From the NCBI GenBank assembly GCA_014729055.1, contig WJKO01000814.1, forward strand, positions 1-31,791: a stretch of DNA of 31,791 nucleotides, in the 5' to 3' direction. Origin of the DNA: Promethearchaeota archaeon (GTDB lineage: Archaea > Asgardarchaeota > Lokiarchaeia > Sigyniarchaeales > Promethearchaeaceae). Numbering within the stretch: position 1 is the stretch's first letter; each line of letters begins with the position of its first letter. Shown one piece after another: positions 9,001-16,543 of the stretch. Made by a program: the position numbers and the translations under genes. Below the pieces are notes generated by a model. The model worked only from the letters and a program-made list of their open reading frames with translations. It ran no database searches and was not told the origin of the DNA.

Positions 9001-9704
9001 AGCGATTTATCATATGATGTTATTACAGGTGACTTTACTTCAGCACGAATATTTTCGAAATTATAATATGTTGAATTTATTGAAATTTGCGGCTGTAAAT
9101 AGTATTCTAATTTTATTCTGTCATTAGCAGAGTTTGCAGTATCGCTCAGCGATCCTGCTGAGTTATAAGTTGAATAATCGACTGATAGCGTTATCTCATC
9201 TGTCTCAGGATAGAAAAATCTAACATCATTTGTGTTGTTCCGAAAATATACATTCATTCTGTTATTTGTCGAGTTTATTCTATGATAGAGATCACCTGAA
9301 ACTGTTAAACACTGATACGATGTGTCAGCAACACCCGTAAATGTCTGATAATTATCAAAGATCCCAGCGACGTTTGATGAGTCTGCCTCAGACCCGTTAT
9401 GCGCATAAATCATTTCAACATGATCAGTAGTGTAAAGATAGTTCGGTCGGAACGTAACCGTGCCTGAGAAATCAGTATCATATACACTTGAAACGCTCGT
9501 TTTAGCGAACTGATTTCCTCTTAAATATTCTGTTCTAATAATTGACCAGTGATCGTATCCTGTGTTCGCAAAAATTAGTTGTGTTGCAGAACTTTCAACA
9601 TCTTTTTTAACTATCTCCGAATATTGCGCTTGATTAACTTGACTAATAAGCATAATTAAAAAAATTAATAGTAATGTTAAATTTCGTAACTTGTTTTTTT
9701 GCAT
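6087..9704 (-). CDS. Giant glycoprotein spike: lectin-like domain, coiled-coil stalk, C-terminal TM
   Basis: The 1205-aa type I membrane protein has a signal peptide at residues 1-27 (hydrophobic core LLLIFLIMLISQVNQA). Beta-rich ectodomains follow, including a concanavalin/LamG-like module at about 395-560 (GSIEFWLNLG, NQWIHIRITFD, DLYINQ). A helical stalk of Asn/Ile/Leu repeats spans about 890-1045 (SNINNVNTTLGNQITNVEI). One TM segment lies near 1160-1180, followed by a very basic tail (KARKRKSNRK). Dozens of N-x-S/T sequons imply heavy N-glycosylation outside an archaeal cell. It is the likely receptor-binding spike. GGAGGT lies about 9 nt before the ATG, inside the end of the 51-aa gene. 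The lectin module resembles those of Asgard surface proteins (inference). Confidence 0.85.
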   Translation of the reverse strand: MQKNKLRNLTLLLIFLIMLISQVNQAQYSEIVKKDVESSATQLIFANTGYDHWSIIRTEYLRGNQFAKTSVSSVYDTDFSGTVTFRPNYLYTTDHVEMIYAHNGSEADSSNVAGIFDNYQTFTGVADTSYQCLTVSGDLYHRINSTNNRMNVYFRNNTNDVRFFYPETDEITLSVDYSTYNSAGSLSDTANSANDRIKLEYYLQPQISINSTYYNFENIRAEVKSPVITSYDKSLEGTDGWYWDWFEQDLRDLTLSFCYYRLRIYDKETSDLIYEDTNDVLFTTYRTITINSLKIANNAGEPVNASLYSAERQLLSSNVTEQEYEINSVQKTPETVTVNSGTKNSSDYSVLESNNAECLKLTPEYINKTIDDGDYQWAAGVEKFKDTYPCAPENWTEYNSIGSIDIVEEQDGHYYPAYFDADSDSAYYNTEFEFSSAVSEGSIEFWLNLGNCRWFLMYLNKSSSPNKRGTLITFTDGDIQYHEGGSWTMLTTFTENQWIHIRITFDCATDTQDLYINQVLELDDSNFIDGDATNFTGFCIRGRYKRDNAYIDAIGCSWDDYTTYNNIYKQSYIANTTMQFDASDLDYNRLYNFNLNYSYYSNISTSIETSIYNDYSSESEEISSNSSTTLIELEHAEDRYESLYFTESMLFNISIYAENESNFEIIFDKILLNVSDFIVISSETYNVTYYSPHVYSTIVNPYSYVITNISDSLYNFSYVYVQDLYSNDLENDTLANQTSYSYTPANVISCFISIADQENNYLEFSNYKVYINNSIIYSPQFYREIGDNVSIEIKDRYGISVKNVSHTVSRDENWINAQINLYSLKICNYLEQFHHINVSRDPIYHDSEQFWSEYIGPHEIINFDLAQGYYKIEVEWNNGSTVDYSYTLNGDDVLLLSSSNTLANVISNINNVNTTLGNQITNVEINITNTQSQINSSIVNVDINLSNVNSTLGNLLLSQNTTINAIGNNITTLYVYCQNQFTALGNNINTSFASLNSSIYLVNNSIYTAINSLEAELTSINNTISGNLTLILTQNEYLTHIYQYSMFSDFLDWDNATQFSVDYLNDSIDYYTFINEYRNKSVELMLRYNAEIETLQMNALDKLNRYLPSSNVEYRVYSLEDEEYLDEWEDLNETTVDIGFYSENVPETPDVIDLTANDWFYFGLAALIVIAIIEVLYFKAKRSGWEPKARKRKSNRKIRDERGLY

Positions 9705-9705
9705 T

Positions 9706-9861
9706 TTAAATTACCTCCAATTTATTTTTTTTATAGTTAGGTGGTGCATGGGGGGTTTGAACCCCCGGGTTAATTCTTGCAATCGAGGAAAAAAACAAAA
9801 GAAAAAGCATAACTGCACCATAGATTGCTTTTACGTTAGTTTTACTCGCGTTTTTCCCCAT
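9706..9861 (-). CDS. 51-aa tagged single-TM microprotein upstream of the spike
   Basis: The ATG at 9861 has AAGGTG 8 nt upstream. The product begins MGKNASKTNVK, matching the basic N-terminal tag of the other virion-like proteins. A TM segment (AIYGAVMLFLLFFSSIARI) and a Pro/Asn tail ending at TAA 9706 follow. Its last codons contain the ribosome binding site of the spike gene, so the two are probably coupled. It is too short for default gene callers. Its 3' half also contains a tRNA-like fold (9742-9819). Confidence 0.7.
   Translation of the reverse strand: MGKNASKTNVKAIYGAVMLFLLFFSSIARINPGVQTPHAPPNYKKNKLEVI
9742..9819 (-). other. tRNA-like acceptor/T-arm fold inside the 51-aa gene
   Basis: On the minus strand, GGTGCA at the 5' end pairs with TGCACC at the 3' end. 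Just inside lies GGGGG-TTCAAAC-CCCCC, a perfect 5-bp T-stem with a canonical T-loop. No convincing D-arm or 7-nt anticodon loop can be drawn in the 46 bases between, and the whole stretch is coding. It is therefore not a normal tRNA gene. It could be a translational control hairpin before the spike gene, or chance. Confidence 0.4.
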
Positions 9862-9928
9862 TATTAAAGCACCTTTTTTTTAAAAATAAAAAAAATTTTG
9901 TTTTAGAAATAAATAAAGAAAAGTGTTT

Positions 9929-11299
9929 TTAACGTTTAGAAACCTTGCTACCTATGTTAATTGTCGTTGATTTACTGCGTCCACGGCTCCTCGTTCCCGC
10001 ACCAAACTTTATCTTCAGTATTATCATTGTTATTGTTATTGCAACCGCGATTCCTATTATTACAAATAACCAGTTTTGTTCCCACCATAGTTCTGTGTTT
10101 GATTTACCTTCGTAAGGAACATTAACACTTTCTCCGCCAATTGCAGTTGACCAATAGTAATTTTCGAGATATAGCCGAACATCTTCTAAATTGTAACCGG
10201 AATCTTCTATATTTATCGACAGAGTAGTTTCAACGAAAAATTCAAATGCAAATTCAACATGGATTTGGTAGTTCTTAACATGCCAGCCGATTACGCGTGA
10301 ATATGTCTTATCGACGATATTAGAACTATACTCATTTATAATACCCGCTCGAACATCCCAGAAGTTCTTTTTTACATCGACTAATACATAATCTCGTTTG
10401 ATCAGCCGAACATTTTGATATTTAACCTTTACGTCTGGCACGAGAGACATTTCAAATCCAGACTGCATGACATAGTCGTTTCCGATTGTTGGTGCTTGTT
10501 TTTTACCTTGCTGTACTGTAGCATCGTGCATTAGCCCACTAGGATATACGCCAAGTGCTTGTAGCTCTGAAACGTCTGACGCGGGGGTATCTCCGAGACT
10601 TCCGATCGTGTCCTCATCAAAAACATCTGTTACTGAGAACTCTACAGGTTGCATATTTCGTGCCCAATAGTCGCTGTATTCTCCTATCTCTAAATCATAG
10701 CTATCAGTTATTGTAACCTTTCTTGTAGTAGCTGTTAATCCATCTGATGTTATAGTAAGTCCACTTTGTTTTATGTCGTTTGTATCCTCAAGATTCACTA
10801 GTTTGACGTCCATTTGAACGTTACCATCTATTCCTGAGATTTGTGTATTAATACGTCCGAGATCATAATATTCCCAGCGACAATAATACGAATCACCAGA
10901 TCCAGTTCTAAATGTTGGACTTGATACGCGTTCAATTTCGACGTATTTTGTATTTTGTGACCATTTTTTTTCTGCTTCTTGATAGACTTGTTTCGTCGAA
11001 AATTTTGAGTAAAAGTTAGCTGCTGCATGTCCCTTTACTAACGCCGTTGTCGTTGTTGTATTTGTATTATGAATCACATCATATGTTTCGATGCTCGTAA
11101 TACTACGCTCCCCTATTTCTGTTACGATTCCGTCTGGAACATTGCTAAAATTTATTAGAATATTGGAACCTGTTAATGGTCCAGCTGAAAGTAAAGTCAT
11201 CAGCGGAAATGTTATAATAACACTTGTAATTATCAGTATAATGATGATTCTTTTCTTAAGTGTCAATTTATTTCTTTTAGATTTTGTAACTCTACTCAT
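9929..11299 (-). CDS. Virion surface protein with N- and C-terminal membrane anchors
   Basis: The 456-aa product starts with the basic tag MSRVTKSKRNKLTLKKR. A TM or signal-anchor follows (about residues 18-40), then a beta-rich ectodomain with a few N-x-S/T sites, a C-terminal TM segment (WLFVIIGIAVAITITMIIL, about 410-430) and a basic Ser/Arg tail ending SKVSKR. A paired anchor with basic ends matches a membrane-embedded virion protein. No fold was recognised. The ribosome binding site is weak (GGGTTAAG), and a long inverted repeat lies upstream. Confidence 0.8.
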   Translation of the reverse strand: MSRVTKSKRNKLTLKKRIIIILIITSVIITFPLMTLLSAGPLTGSNILINFSNVPDGIVTEIGERSITSIETYDVIHNTNTTTTTALVKGHAAANFYSKFSTKQVYQEAEKKWSQNTKYVEIERVSSPTFRTGSGDSYYCRWEYYDLGRINTQISGIDGNVQMDVKLVNLEDTNDIKQSGLTITSDGLTATTRKVTITDSYDLEIGEYSDYWARNMQPVEFSVTDVFDEDTIGSLGDTPASDVSELQALGVYPSGLMHDATVQQGKKQAPTIGNDYVMQSGFEMSLVPDVKVKYQNVRLIKRDYVLVDVKKNFWDVRAGIINEYSSNIVDKTYSRVIGWHVKNYQIHVEFAFEFFVETTLSINIEDSGYNLEDVRLYLENYYWSTAIGGESVNVPYEGKSNTELWWEQNWLFVIIGIAVAITITMIILKIKFGAGTRSRGRSKSTTINIGSKVSKR

Positions 11300-11346
11300 T
11301 TTCTTAACCCATGTTGTGGTTTTATTTTATTTATTACTATTTACTG

Positions 11347-11404
11347 TTCACGTAAGTGTATTGAACCAAGCCCAAGCCAACAGACTTAAACAGACTTACG
11401 TGAA
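11347..11404. promoter_or_regulatory. 11-bp inverted repeat between virion genes
   Basis: TTCACGTAAGT (11347-11357) and ACTTACGTGAA (11394-11404) are perfect inverse complements 36 bases apart. They lie between the 338-aa and 456-aa genes, about 48 bases before the latter's start. They could fold as a long RNA hairpin in the leader or bind a regulator. The loop contains the 7-base repeat CAGACTT. Confidence 0.6.
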
Positions 11405-11446
11405 AAGAAAATAAAAAATTTTGATTTATTTTCGCAGCATTAAAAA

Positions 11447-11455
11447 AAAGCTGTG
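11447..11455 (-). terminator. T-run terminator after the 338-aa gene
   Basis: On the minus strand, just after the 338-aa stop, a GCTTTTTTTTAATGC stretch gives a run of eight T flanked by short complementary ends. This is a typical archaeal T-rich termination signal and suggests that the 338-aa gene has its own abundant transcript. Confidence 0.45.
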
Positions 11456-11469
11456 TAATTTTTTTTTGT

Positions 11470-12486
11470 TTAGGCAGCTATTGTCGAGTAAGTGCTATCC
11501 CATGCGGCAGTTGTTATATCGCCCGTGACATCAATTCTTCCGCTATATGCGTTTGAGAATTTAATATCATCTGCGAATTCTAACTCGAATTCGAGAGAAC
11601 CAGGTGCTGTTTTTGCATTTGCACACAACAAAAATATATTTGTTCCTGAAATTTGTGCATACCAATCATCGCCGTATTCGTCTCCGATCGTAATGTTTAT
11701 CTGTGCAGCATTACCGTCGACGGTAGAAATCGTTGTGTTCATTACGATCTTAAATCCGAAAACGTTTGTGTATTGTTCAAACACTTTGCTATAATCATCG
11801 TCTGCGTCATCGCTGACAACGTAAAGCGGTGCTTGACAACGCCATTGTCTTTCGTCATATAAGTCTTGTAATTCGGACTCGGTAAAATCATCGACGTCGC
11901 TGTCGTCGATTGACCAGTCGTTCCCGCTATGGGAATTTGCAGTTGTGTAGTGTGGAAAATCCCATGTTGCGGTGTAATTGTCGTCGTCGGCACTATTTGC
12001 GACAAGCGGTGCCATATCAGTTGTATTTAGAATGTTAAAGTTTACATCGCTGGAAAGATGATAAGCATAAATTGGATAGTCTTGTATGTTATTAGCAGTG
12101 CTTAACCAATGAAAGTTATTTGAAAATACAGAATCTCCGTCGGGGTCAACTTCGATCCAGACCCCATATTCGTATTTCGTAAGATCAATTGCTATATCAT
12201 CGATGTCTTTTGAAGAGACTGTTTCCTCGAAATTATTTAAATTCCGCAAATCCTCCTCGCTATTATACGTTTTATCTGGATCCCACGTCCAGATCGAGAC
12301 TTCTACGAAGCCTCCAACGTTTTCGCCATCTGTGTATGAGAATCCATTAAATGTGCTCTTAGTTGCCCCAGCGGACCACCAGCCGAGATAATCCCCAAGA
12401 AAGTATCCGGCGATACAGAGTGTAGCAATAATGCCAACAGTTACATAAGGATTAGTCTTACCCTTCTTTGCTTTTGATACTGACAT
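11470..12486 (-). CDS. Acidic membrane-anchored surface protein, possible major virion protein
   Basis: The 338-aa product begins with the Lys-rich tag MSVSKAKKGK. A single TM follows (about residues 13-30, VTVGIIATLCIAGYFLGDYL), then a long, very acidic, Asp-rich and aromatic beta-type ectodomain with several N-x-S/T sites (NTT, NYT, NIT). There is no C-terminal anchor. AGGAGAT lies just before the ATG. It has its own terminator and a 315-base upstream control region, which would suit a highly expressed structural protein. No family was recognised. Confidence 0.8.
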   Translation of the reverse strand: MSVSKAKKGKTNPYVTVGIIATLCIAGYFLGDYLGWWSAGATKSTFNGFSYTDGENVGGFVEVSIWTWDPDKTYNSEEDLRNLNNFEETVSSKDIDDIAIDLTKYEYGVWIEVDPDGDSVFSNNFHWLSTANNIQDYPIYAYHLSSDVNFNILNTTDMAPLVANSADDDNYTATWDFPHYTTANSHSGNDWSIDDSDVDDFTESELQDLYDERQWRCQAPLYVVSDDADDDYSKVFEQYTNVFGFKIVMNTTISTVDGNAAQINITIGDEYGDDWYAQISGTNIFLLCANAKTAPGSLEFELEFADDIKFSNAYSGRIDVTGDITTAAWDSTYSTIAA

Positions 12487-12801
12487 ATTTATCTCCTTTT
12501 TTTTTTATTTTGAGTAATTTCAGGATCAAAAAATTCACCAGATTATTAATAATCCAGATCATCAAAATTTTCAATCGAGAAAGACTCGATAATTGTTGTT
12601 ATGAAAAAATTTAGAACTCGTCATTTATATTTATCTCTCTAAATATTGCTCGTATTCATAAAATGTTGGGATCAGTTCGGGATCGGCTTGTGATTCATAG
12701 GTGATTCGTTTTCTATGTTTGGGATCAGTTCGGGATCGGCTGGTGATTCATCCATGATCCAATAACCTACAATAACCTAATTTAATAATGTTAAAATAAT
12801 G
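12487..12801. promoter_or_regulatory. Gene-poor leader of the 338-aa gene with repeats and hairpins
   Basis: This 315-base gap holds a TATA-like ATAAATATAA stretch on the minus strand near 12627-12640, a hairpin with ATCGAG/CTCGAT arms near 12574-12591, a 14-base palindrome GATTATTAATAATC near 12540-12553 and a 35-base direct repeat at 12664-12698 and 12716-12751. A 27-codon frame runs through the first repeat but is broken in the second. I see no convincing gene. Confidence 0.6.
12664..12751. repeat. 35-base direct repeat pair
   Basis: Two near-identical copies (12664-12698 and 12716-12751) share GGGATCAGTTCGGGATCGGC and the following bases. In minus-strand translation both give ES(P/Q)ADPELIP, but in different frames. 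A related stretch (GATCGGCTTGTGATTC) recurs at 26776-26806 inside the 139-aa gene. This suggests a mobile or duplicated short coding segment. Confidence 0.7.
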
Positions 12802-13074
12802 CTAATGTAATAATGAATAACGTTTGTGGGAATTATTTTCAGCAGCGACGCGAATGCTTTTACATTGAATGCAGAATAATGCAACGCGCTGACTAACTGC
12901 CCGAAAGTCTGCACGATGAAGACTTGTTTTATTAATTATTATTTTTGCAATATTTCGACTTGCAAAAGTCGGACACTTCCGAGCGTAATCCTTAATAATT
13001 TTGAGGATTATTTCGTCTGTCAAATCCTCTTGCACTGATTTAATCGTTGCAAACGTTTGCGTTTCAGTCGCCAA
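12802..13074 (-). CDS. Small predicted DNA-binding protein, divergent to the 87-aa gene
   Basis: The 90-aa product starts at TTG (MATETQTFATIK) with GAGGT 7 nt upstream. Residues about 20-80 are basic and helical (ARKCPTFASRNIAKIII, RVALFCIQCKSI), consistent with a small winged-helix or HTH protein, but no family was recognised. It contains three Cys without a clear zinc motif. It is transcribed away from the plus-strand 87-aa gene across an 86-base AT-rich gap with a TATA-like TATATAATTAG, next to the candidate origin. Confidence 0.65.
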   Translation of the reverse strand: MATETQTFATIKSVQEDLTDEIILKIIKDYARKCPTFASRNIAKIIINKTSLHRADFRAVSQRVALFCIQCKSIRVAAENNSHKRYSLLH

Positions 13075-13160
13075 TTTTCATACCTCATATATAATTAGAT
13101 TTATAATTTCATATTACCGTTTAATTCTCGAACCAAAAAATTCAGGAGGTGAACTATTAA

Positions 13161-13424
13161 ATGGTCGAGGCCGAAACTGATGAAAAAAGTGTAACATTTC
13201 AGATATTTGAGTTTATTCGAGATCTTCAACTTGGTACAAAAAATAATTTCACTAATAAAATTAAAGAAAAAACTGACCTTAAGAAAAAAGAAGAAAGTGA
13301 AGTGACAAAGATAATAAATGACTTAGAAAAAAAGATCTCTGGGTATGAATCGTTCAAGAAAGCAATTAAGAATTTTCAAAGCGCTCATCAACGCTTGATG
13401 AACCTTAATATTAGAAATCTCTAG
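13161..13424 (+). CDS. Charged coiled-coil protein, one of the few plus-strand genes
   Basis: The 87-aa product has no membrane segment and a Lys/Glu-rich helical body (KIKEKTDLKKKEESEVTKIINDLEKKI). It was not recognised. AGGAGGTGA, a near-perfect anti-16S match, lies 9 nt before the ATG, so it is probably well expressed. It stands between the divergent 90-aa gene and the repeat cluster at 13440-13780, so an origin-binding or replication-control role is possible; that is inference. Confidence 0.8.
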   Translation: MVEAETDEKSVTFQIFEFIRDLQLGTKNNFTNKIKEKTDLKKKEESEVTKIINDLEKKISGYESFKKAIKNFQSAHQRLMNLNIRNL

Positions 13425-13439
13425 GAGGTTGAGGTTGTT

Positions 13440-13780
13440 GGCTAACTTGATCTGGATCAATGAAATTTGGCTAACTTGATCTTACAAGATCAAGGGAAAT
13501 TCTTAGTCTAGCTTGCGAGAATTCTTATTAGATTAGGAAAAATGTGATTTTTTGATTTTCCTTGATCCATTGATCCTCCTGAGGATATGTTAACTTATAA
13601 TTTTGTGTGAAAAATTTTACGCGCGCACACATGAAGGTATATATTTTTAAAATCTGGATCAATGGATCAAGTTAGGATACAGATCTCACTAATATTAATA
13701 TAGAGGTTTATAAATCTGAGATTCGGCAAGTCGTTAAAGTCAAGTTAGGATCAAGTTAATGTCAAGTTGGATCAAGTTAG
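13440..13780. other. Candidate replication origin: GATCAAGTTAG iterons around an AT-rich core
   Basis: CTAACTTGATC occurs at 13442 and 13471. Its inverse GATCAAGTTAG (or TCAAGTTRG variants) occurs at 13665, 13739, 13749, 13761 and 13770. The left copies face the right copies. A 16-bp perfect inverted repeat (13561-13576 with 13656-13671) encloses an AT-rich stretch (13590-13650) containing GCGCGC. No gene fits in 13425-13839. The layout, beside the replicative helicase gene, is typical of an iteron origin; a partition site is the alternative. Confidence 0.65.
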
Positions 13781-13839
13781 AAAAAAATATGATAAGATTA
13801 GTTTATGAAGTTTTTTTTTTCTACTTCGATGCCTAATTG

Positions 13840-16488
13840 TTATTTATAATCTGTTAATTTGTTTTCTCTTAATATCGAAATGATCTTATCTCGCGAAATT
13901 TCAAAATCTAATTCACAATCGTTAATAAACTCGTCAATATTAAGATCATTTTTTTTTCTACCAATTTCTAATAACAACTTTCGCTTAATTTGTTCTTCAA
14001 TTGATGGTGGTTGCAGAAAATGATGCTTTGGTATTGCAACACACCAACGAGCATTCGTGCGTTTAAGTTTTACTGGATCTGATTCATCAATAATTAAAGC
14101 TGTATGACGTCCATAACTTGCATCAGGAAAAATCTTATTTACTTTAACAGCGAAACTTTTTAGCGTCCATTTTTTCGCTAAATGACCTTCAAATTTATCT
14201 TGTAATTCACGAAGATTTGACGTTCTCCATTGAAATACGTCAACCTTCTCATTATTAATTTCAATGGTCCCTTCATTAAGTGGTGTTTTAATCCAATTAT
14301 GTGGTTCCCAGAAGTAGACTTGCGATCGTGCGTCATATTTAATACATCCTTGCTCAACTTGGTATTCGATTAAATCAAGCAGAGTTTCTTGATTTGTTCC
14401 GCGTGTATTTTCGAGCGTTGGTAGTATTTCATCTAATTTTGTATCAATATTGAAAATCTCCCGCAATAACTTTTTTCCGAAAGCAAATACCAGATAAATA
14501 TTTCGCTCACGCGGTTCGAGATAGGAAAGGTCTGGTGTCTTTATGCTCCGAATATATTTCTTCAAATCATTTAATTTCCAATCTTTTGTATAATTATATA
14601 GAATCCACGCGATGCTTCCTTTAGGAACGGCATCTCGTGCAGCAATCCAATCTGCTTCATTTTCGTCGAGTTCATCAATTATGGTCCAATAGATCCGGGT
14701 TAAAAAGGCATCATCTGTAAACCAGTCGGGTGGATCGTTAAAAGCAACAGCAATACTACTACATAACGGTTTATCTACAACCGCAAACTGCTTGCCAGCA
14801 CCAGCACCCTTTCTCGTAAAGTTTGACGGTTCAGTTAAGTAAGACTTTATAAAATCAACCATCCATGGCGCCGCGTGACTTACATCATCAATAAAAACTG
14901 GAAACGTTGATGATGCTAATAACCCGCCGAATCTACTTGCACTTTCAATATTTTCTGCAGTATACATTTGGTTATGATGTGCATAAAATTGAGTTGTAAA
15001 CGCTTTCATGAATTCACTTTTCCCGAGTCCGGGTGGACCTTGTAATGTCAAACCTGGCATTATCGCTTTCCACTCGCGGAATGTATAAAAGAATGGTGCT
15101 GCTAATGCCCATTGAAACAATTGATCCTTGTGTTTTATCCCGGTAATATCAAAGAATTCTCGAAATTTATCGATAATAATTTGTTTTTGCTTTTCAAATT
15201 CCTTGCTCTTGTTAAAGACGTCCTGAAAGTTTTTGTAAATTTCATTGCCAGTGTGTTCTTGTATAATTATAATTGAATTATGCGGTAATCTCCAGCCATC
15301 TTTCGTAAAACCTATTATGTCTGTTACTATCTTCGTCTCATCTTTGAATTTTGAGACAAAATGCTGCAACGGCATCGTGCAATGATTTATACCTTTATTG
15401 CTAACCGCACAGTTTGTCTGAAGAATATTTTTAATATCATTAATATCAGCGTTGTAGAAACCAAAACGATTATCGGCGATCTTTATGTATCCAATATACT
15501 TCCACGTTTCAATAGGTCCTTCCTTTATTCGATATCTGTGTTCTATATGAAATTTATCCCATCTCATTAGCACTTCACATGTTACATTATCATTAACTTG
15601 ATCAAGGAAAATTCCGTGATCATTCAAATAAACTCGTTGTTTATTATCGAGAACCTCTTGATAGGGATGTTCATCGAATTTATCCATACTATTAGTTTCG
15701 ATATAACATCTAGCTTTGTTAATAAGACCACGTCGATTACGCTGTATTTCTTCTCGATATATACCCATTAATCTAATATGATCACCATGCATAATGCCGA
15801 CATCATCATCATAAACAATAGTCTTGACAAAATTATTAAATTTCAGCGGATGTTCTGTGAATTTACGAATCCATAAATATTGGACATTCAGCGGATCACT
15901 TTTATCTGGAAGAAATTTAAAAGATTTTGTATTTTTACAAGCGGGATTTAAACATCGTATAGGTTCTCTTAAATAGGGTTCTAAGATGTCTTGTCCAATT
16001 TCAAATTCCGTTGAACAAATTGGACAAATAAATGTAGCTGATTTGTATTTAGTAAATAATTCAGATACTCCAACCACTTCACCCTTTATTAAAATCAATT
16101 GTCCGCTGAATTTAGCTTTTAGTGCGCTTATATCGACCTGATTAAAATCATTTTCACTCACAATCTCTATACGAACATCAAATCCAAGATGATCTTTGAT
16201 ATACTCCTTACAATACACTAATAATTCGTCAGGGTGCTTCATCAAATGTATGCAGAGATTTTTATTATAGTTATAGAGATGCTCTAAGTTAATTCTAATT
16301 CTGTCTCTGCTGATTCTTGTTTCATTTAACCGTTCAACGTATATTTGCTGGTCGTTTGAATCTATATATTGCGTAAAAAAGTCTTGAAATTGCTTATAAA
16401 AACTAATTTCTTCGTCATCAATTTCAATATCCTTTTCAATATCTTTTTTCTCCTTTTTTGTGCTACTTTCCACCACGATATCCACCAT
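13840..16488 (-). CDS. MCM-like replicative helicase with divergent AAA+ module
   Basis: The 882-aa product has an MCM-type N-terminal region at about residues 25-260: a helical part (RISRDRIRINLEHL), then an OB fold with a zinc finger at C155, C158, C179 and C184. A long middle region is unlike canonical MCM. The AAA+ core has Walker A GPPGLGKS (484-491), Walker B VFIDDV (531-536), a sensor-1-like N584 and an arginine-finger candidate R598 (FLTRIYW). Walker B differs from the MCM DEFDKM signature, so the core is highly divergent. The C-terminus is basic and helical, perhaps winged-helix. No ribosome binding site is visible. It lies beside the iteron cluster and probably unwinds the origin. 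Confidence 0.85.
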   Translation of the reverse strand: MVDIVVESSTKKEKKDIEKDIEIDDEEISFYKQFQDFFTQYIDSNDQQIYVERLNETRISRDRIRINLEHLYNYNKNLCIHLMKHPDELLVYCKEYIKDHLGFDVRIEIVSENDFNQVDISALKAKFSGQLILIKGEVVGVSELFTKYKSATFICPICSTEFEIGQDILEPYLREPIRCLNPACKNTKSFKFLPDKSDPLNVQYLWIRKFTEHPLKFNNFVKTIVYDDDVGIMHGDHIRLMGIYREEIQRNRRGLINKARCYIETNSMDKFDEHPYQEVLDNKQRVYLNDHGIFLDQVNDNVTCEVLMRWDKFHIEHRYRIKEGPIETWKYIGYIKIADNRFGFYNADINDIKNILQTNCAVSNKGINHCTMPLQHFVSKFKDETKIVTDIIGFTKDGWRLPHNSIIIIQEHTGNEIYKNFQDVFNKSKEFEKQKQIIIDKFREFFDITGIKHKDQLFQWALAAPFFYTFREWKAIMPGLTLQGPPGLGKSEFMKAFTTQFYAHHNQMYTAENIESASRFGGLLASSTFPVFIDDVSHAAPWMVDFIKSYLTEPSNFTRKGAGAGKQFAVVDKPLCSSIAVAFNDPPDWFTDDAFLTRIYWTIIDELDENEADWIAARDAVPKGSIAWILYNYTKDWKLNDLKKYIRSIKTPDLSYLEPRERNIYLVFAFGKKLLREIFNIDTKLDEILPTLENTRGTNQETLLDLIEYQVEQGCIKYDARSQVYFWEPHNWIKTPLNEGTIEINNEKVDVFQWRTSNLRELQDKFEGHLAKKWTLKSFAVKVNKIFPDASYGRHTALIIDESDPVKLKRTNARWCVAIPKHHFLQPPSIEEQIKRKLLLEIGRKKNDLNIDEFINDCELDFEISRDKIISILRENKLTDYK

Positions 16489-16495
16489 CTGAAAA

Positions 16496-16513
16496 TTAAT
16501 ATTACAAGTAATA
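16496..16513. promoter_or_regulatory. 18-base palindrome upstream of the helicase
   Basis: AATATTAC and GTAATATT flank two bases (AA) in the 55-base gap just before the helicase start. It lies where a promoter and leader must be, so it is a candidate operator controlling replication. It may also be an accident of AT-rich sequence. Confidence 0.4.
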
Positions 16514-16543
16514 TTTAAAGCTAGGAATTTCGTAAAAAATGAG

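Noticed and set aside
9742..9819. Functional tRNA gene on the minus strand
   Set aside because: Acceptor and T-arm are good, but no D-arm or anticodon loop can be formed, and the stretch encodes a microprotein with a sound start and ribosome binding site.
13442..13780. CRISPR-like repeats
   Set aside because: The motif is 10-11 bases, occurs in both orientations and at irregular spacing, which fits iterons and not an array.
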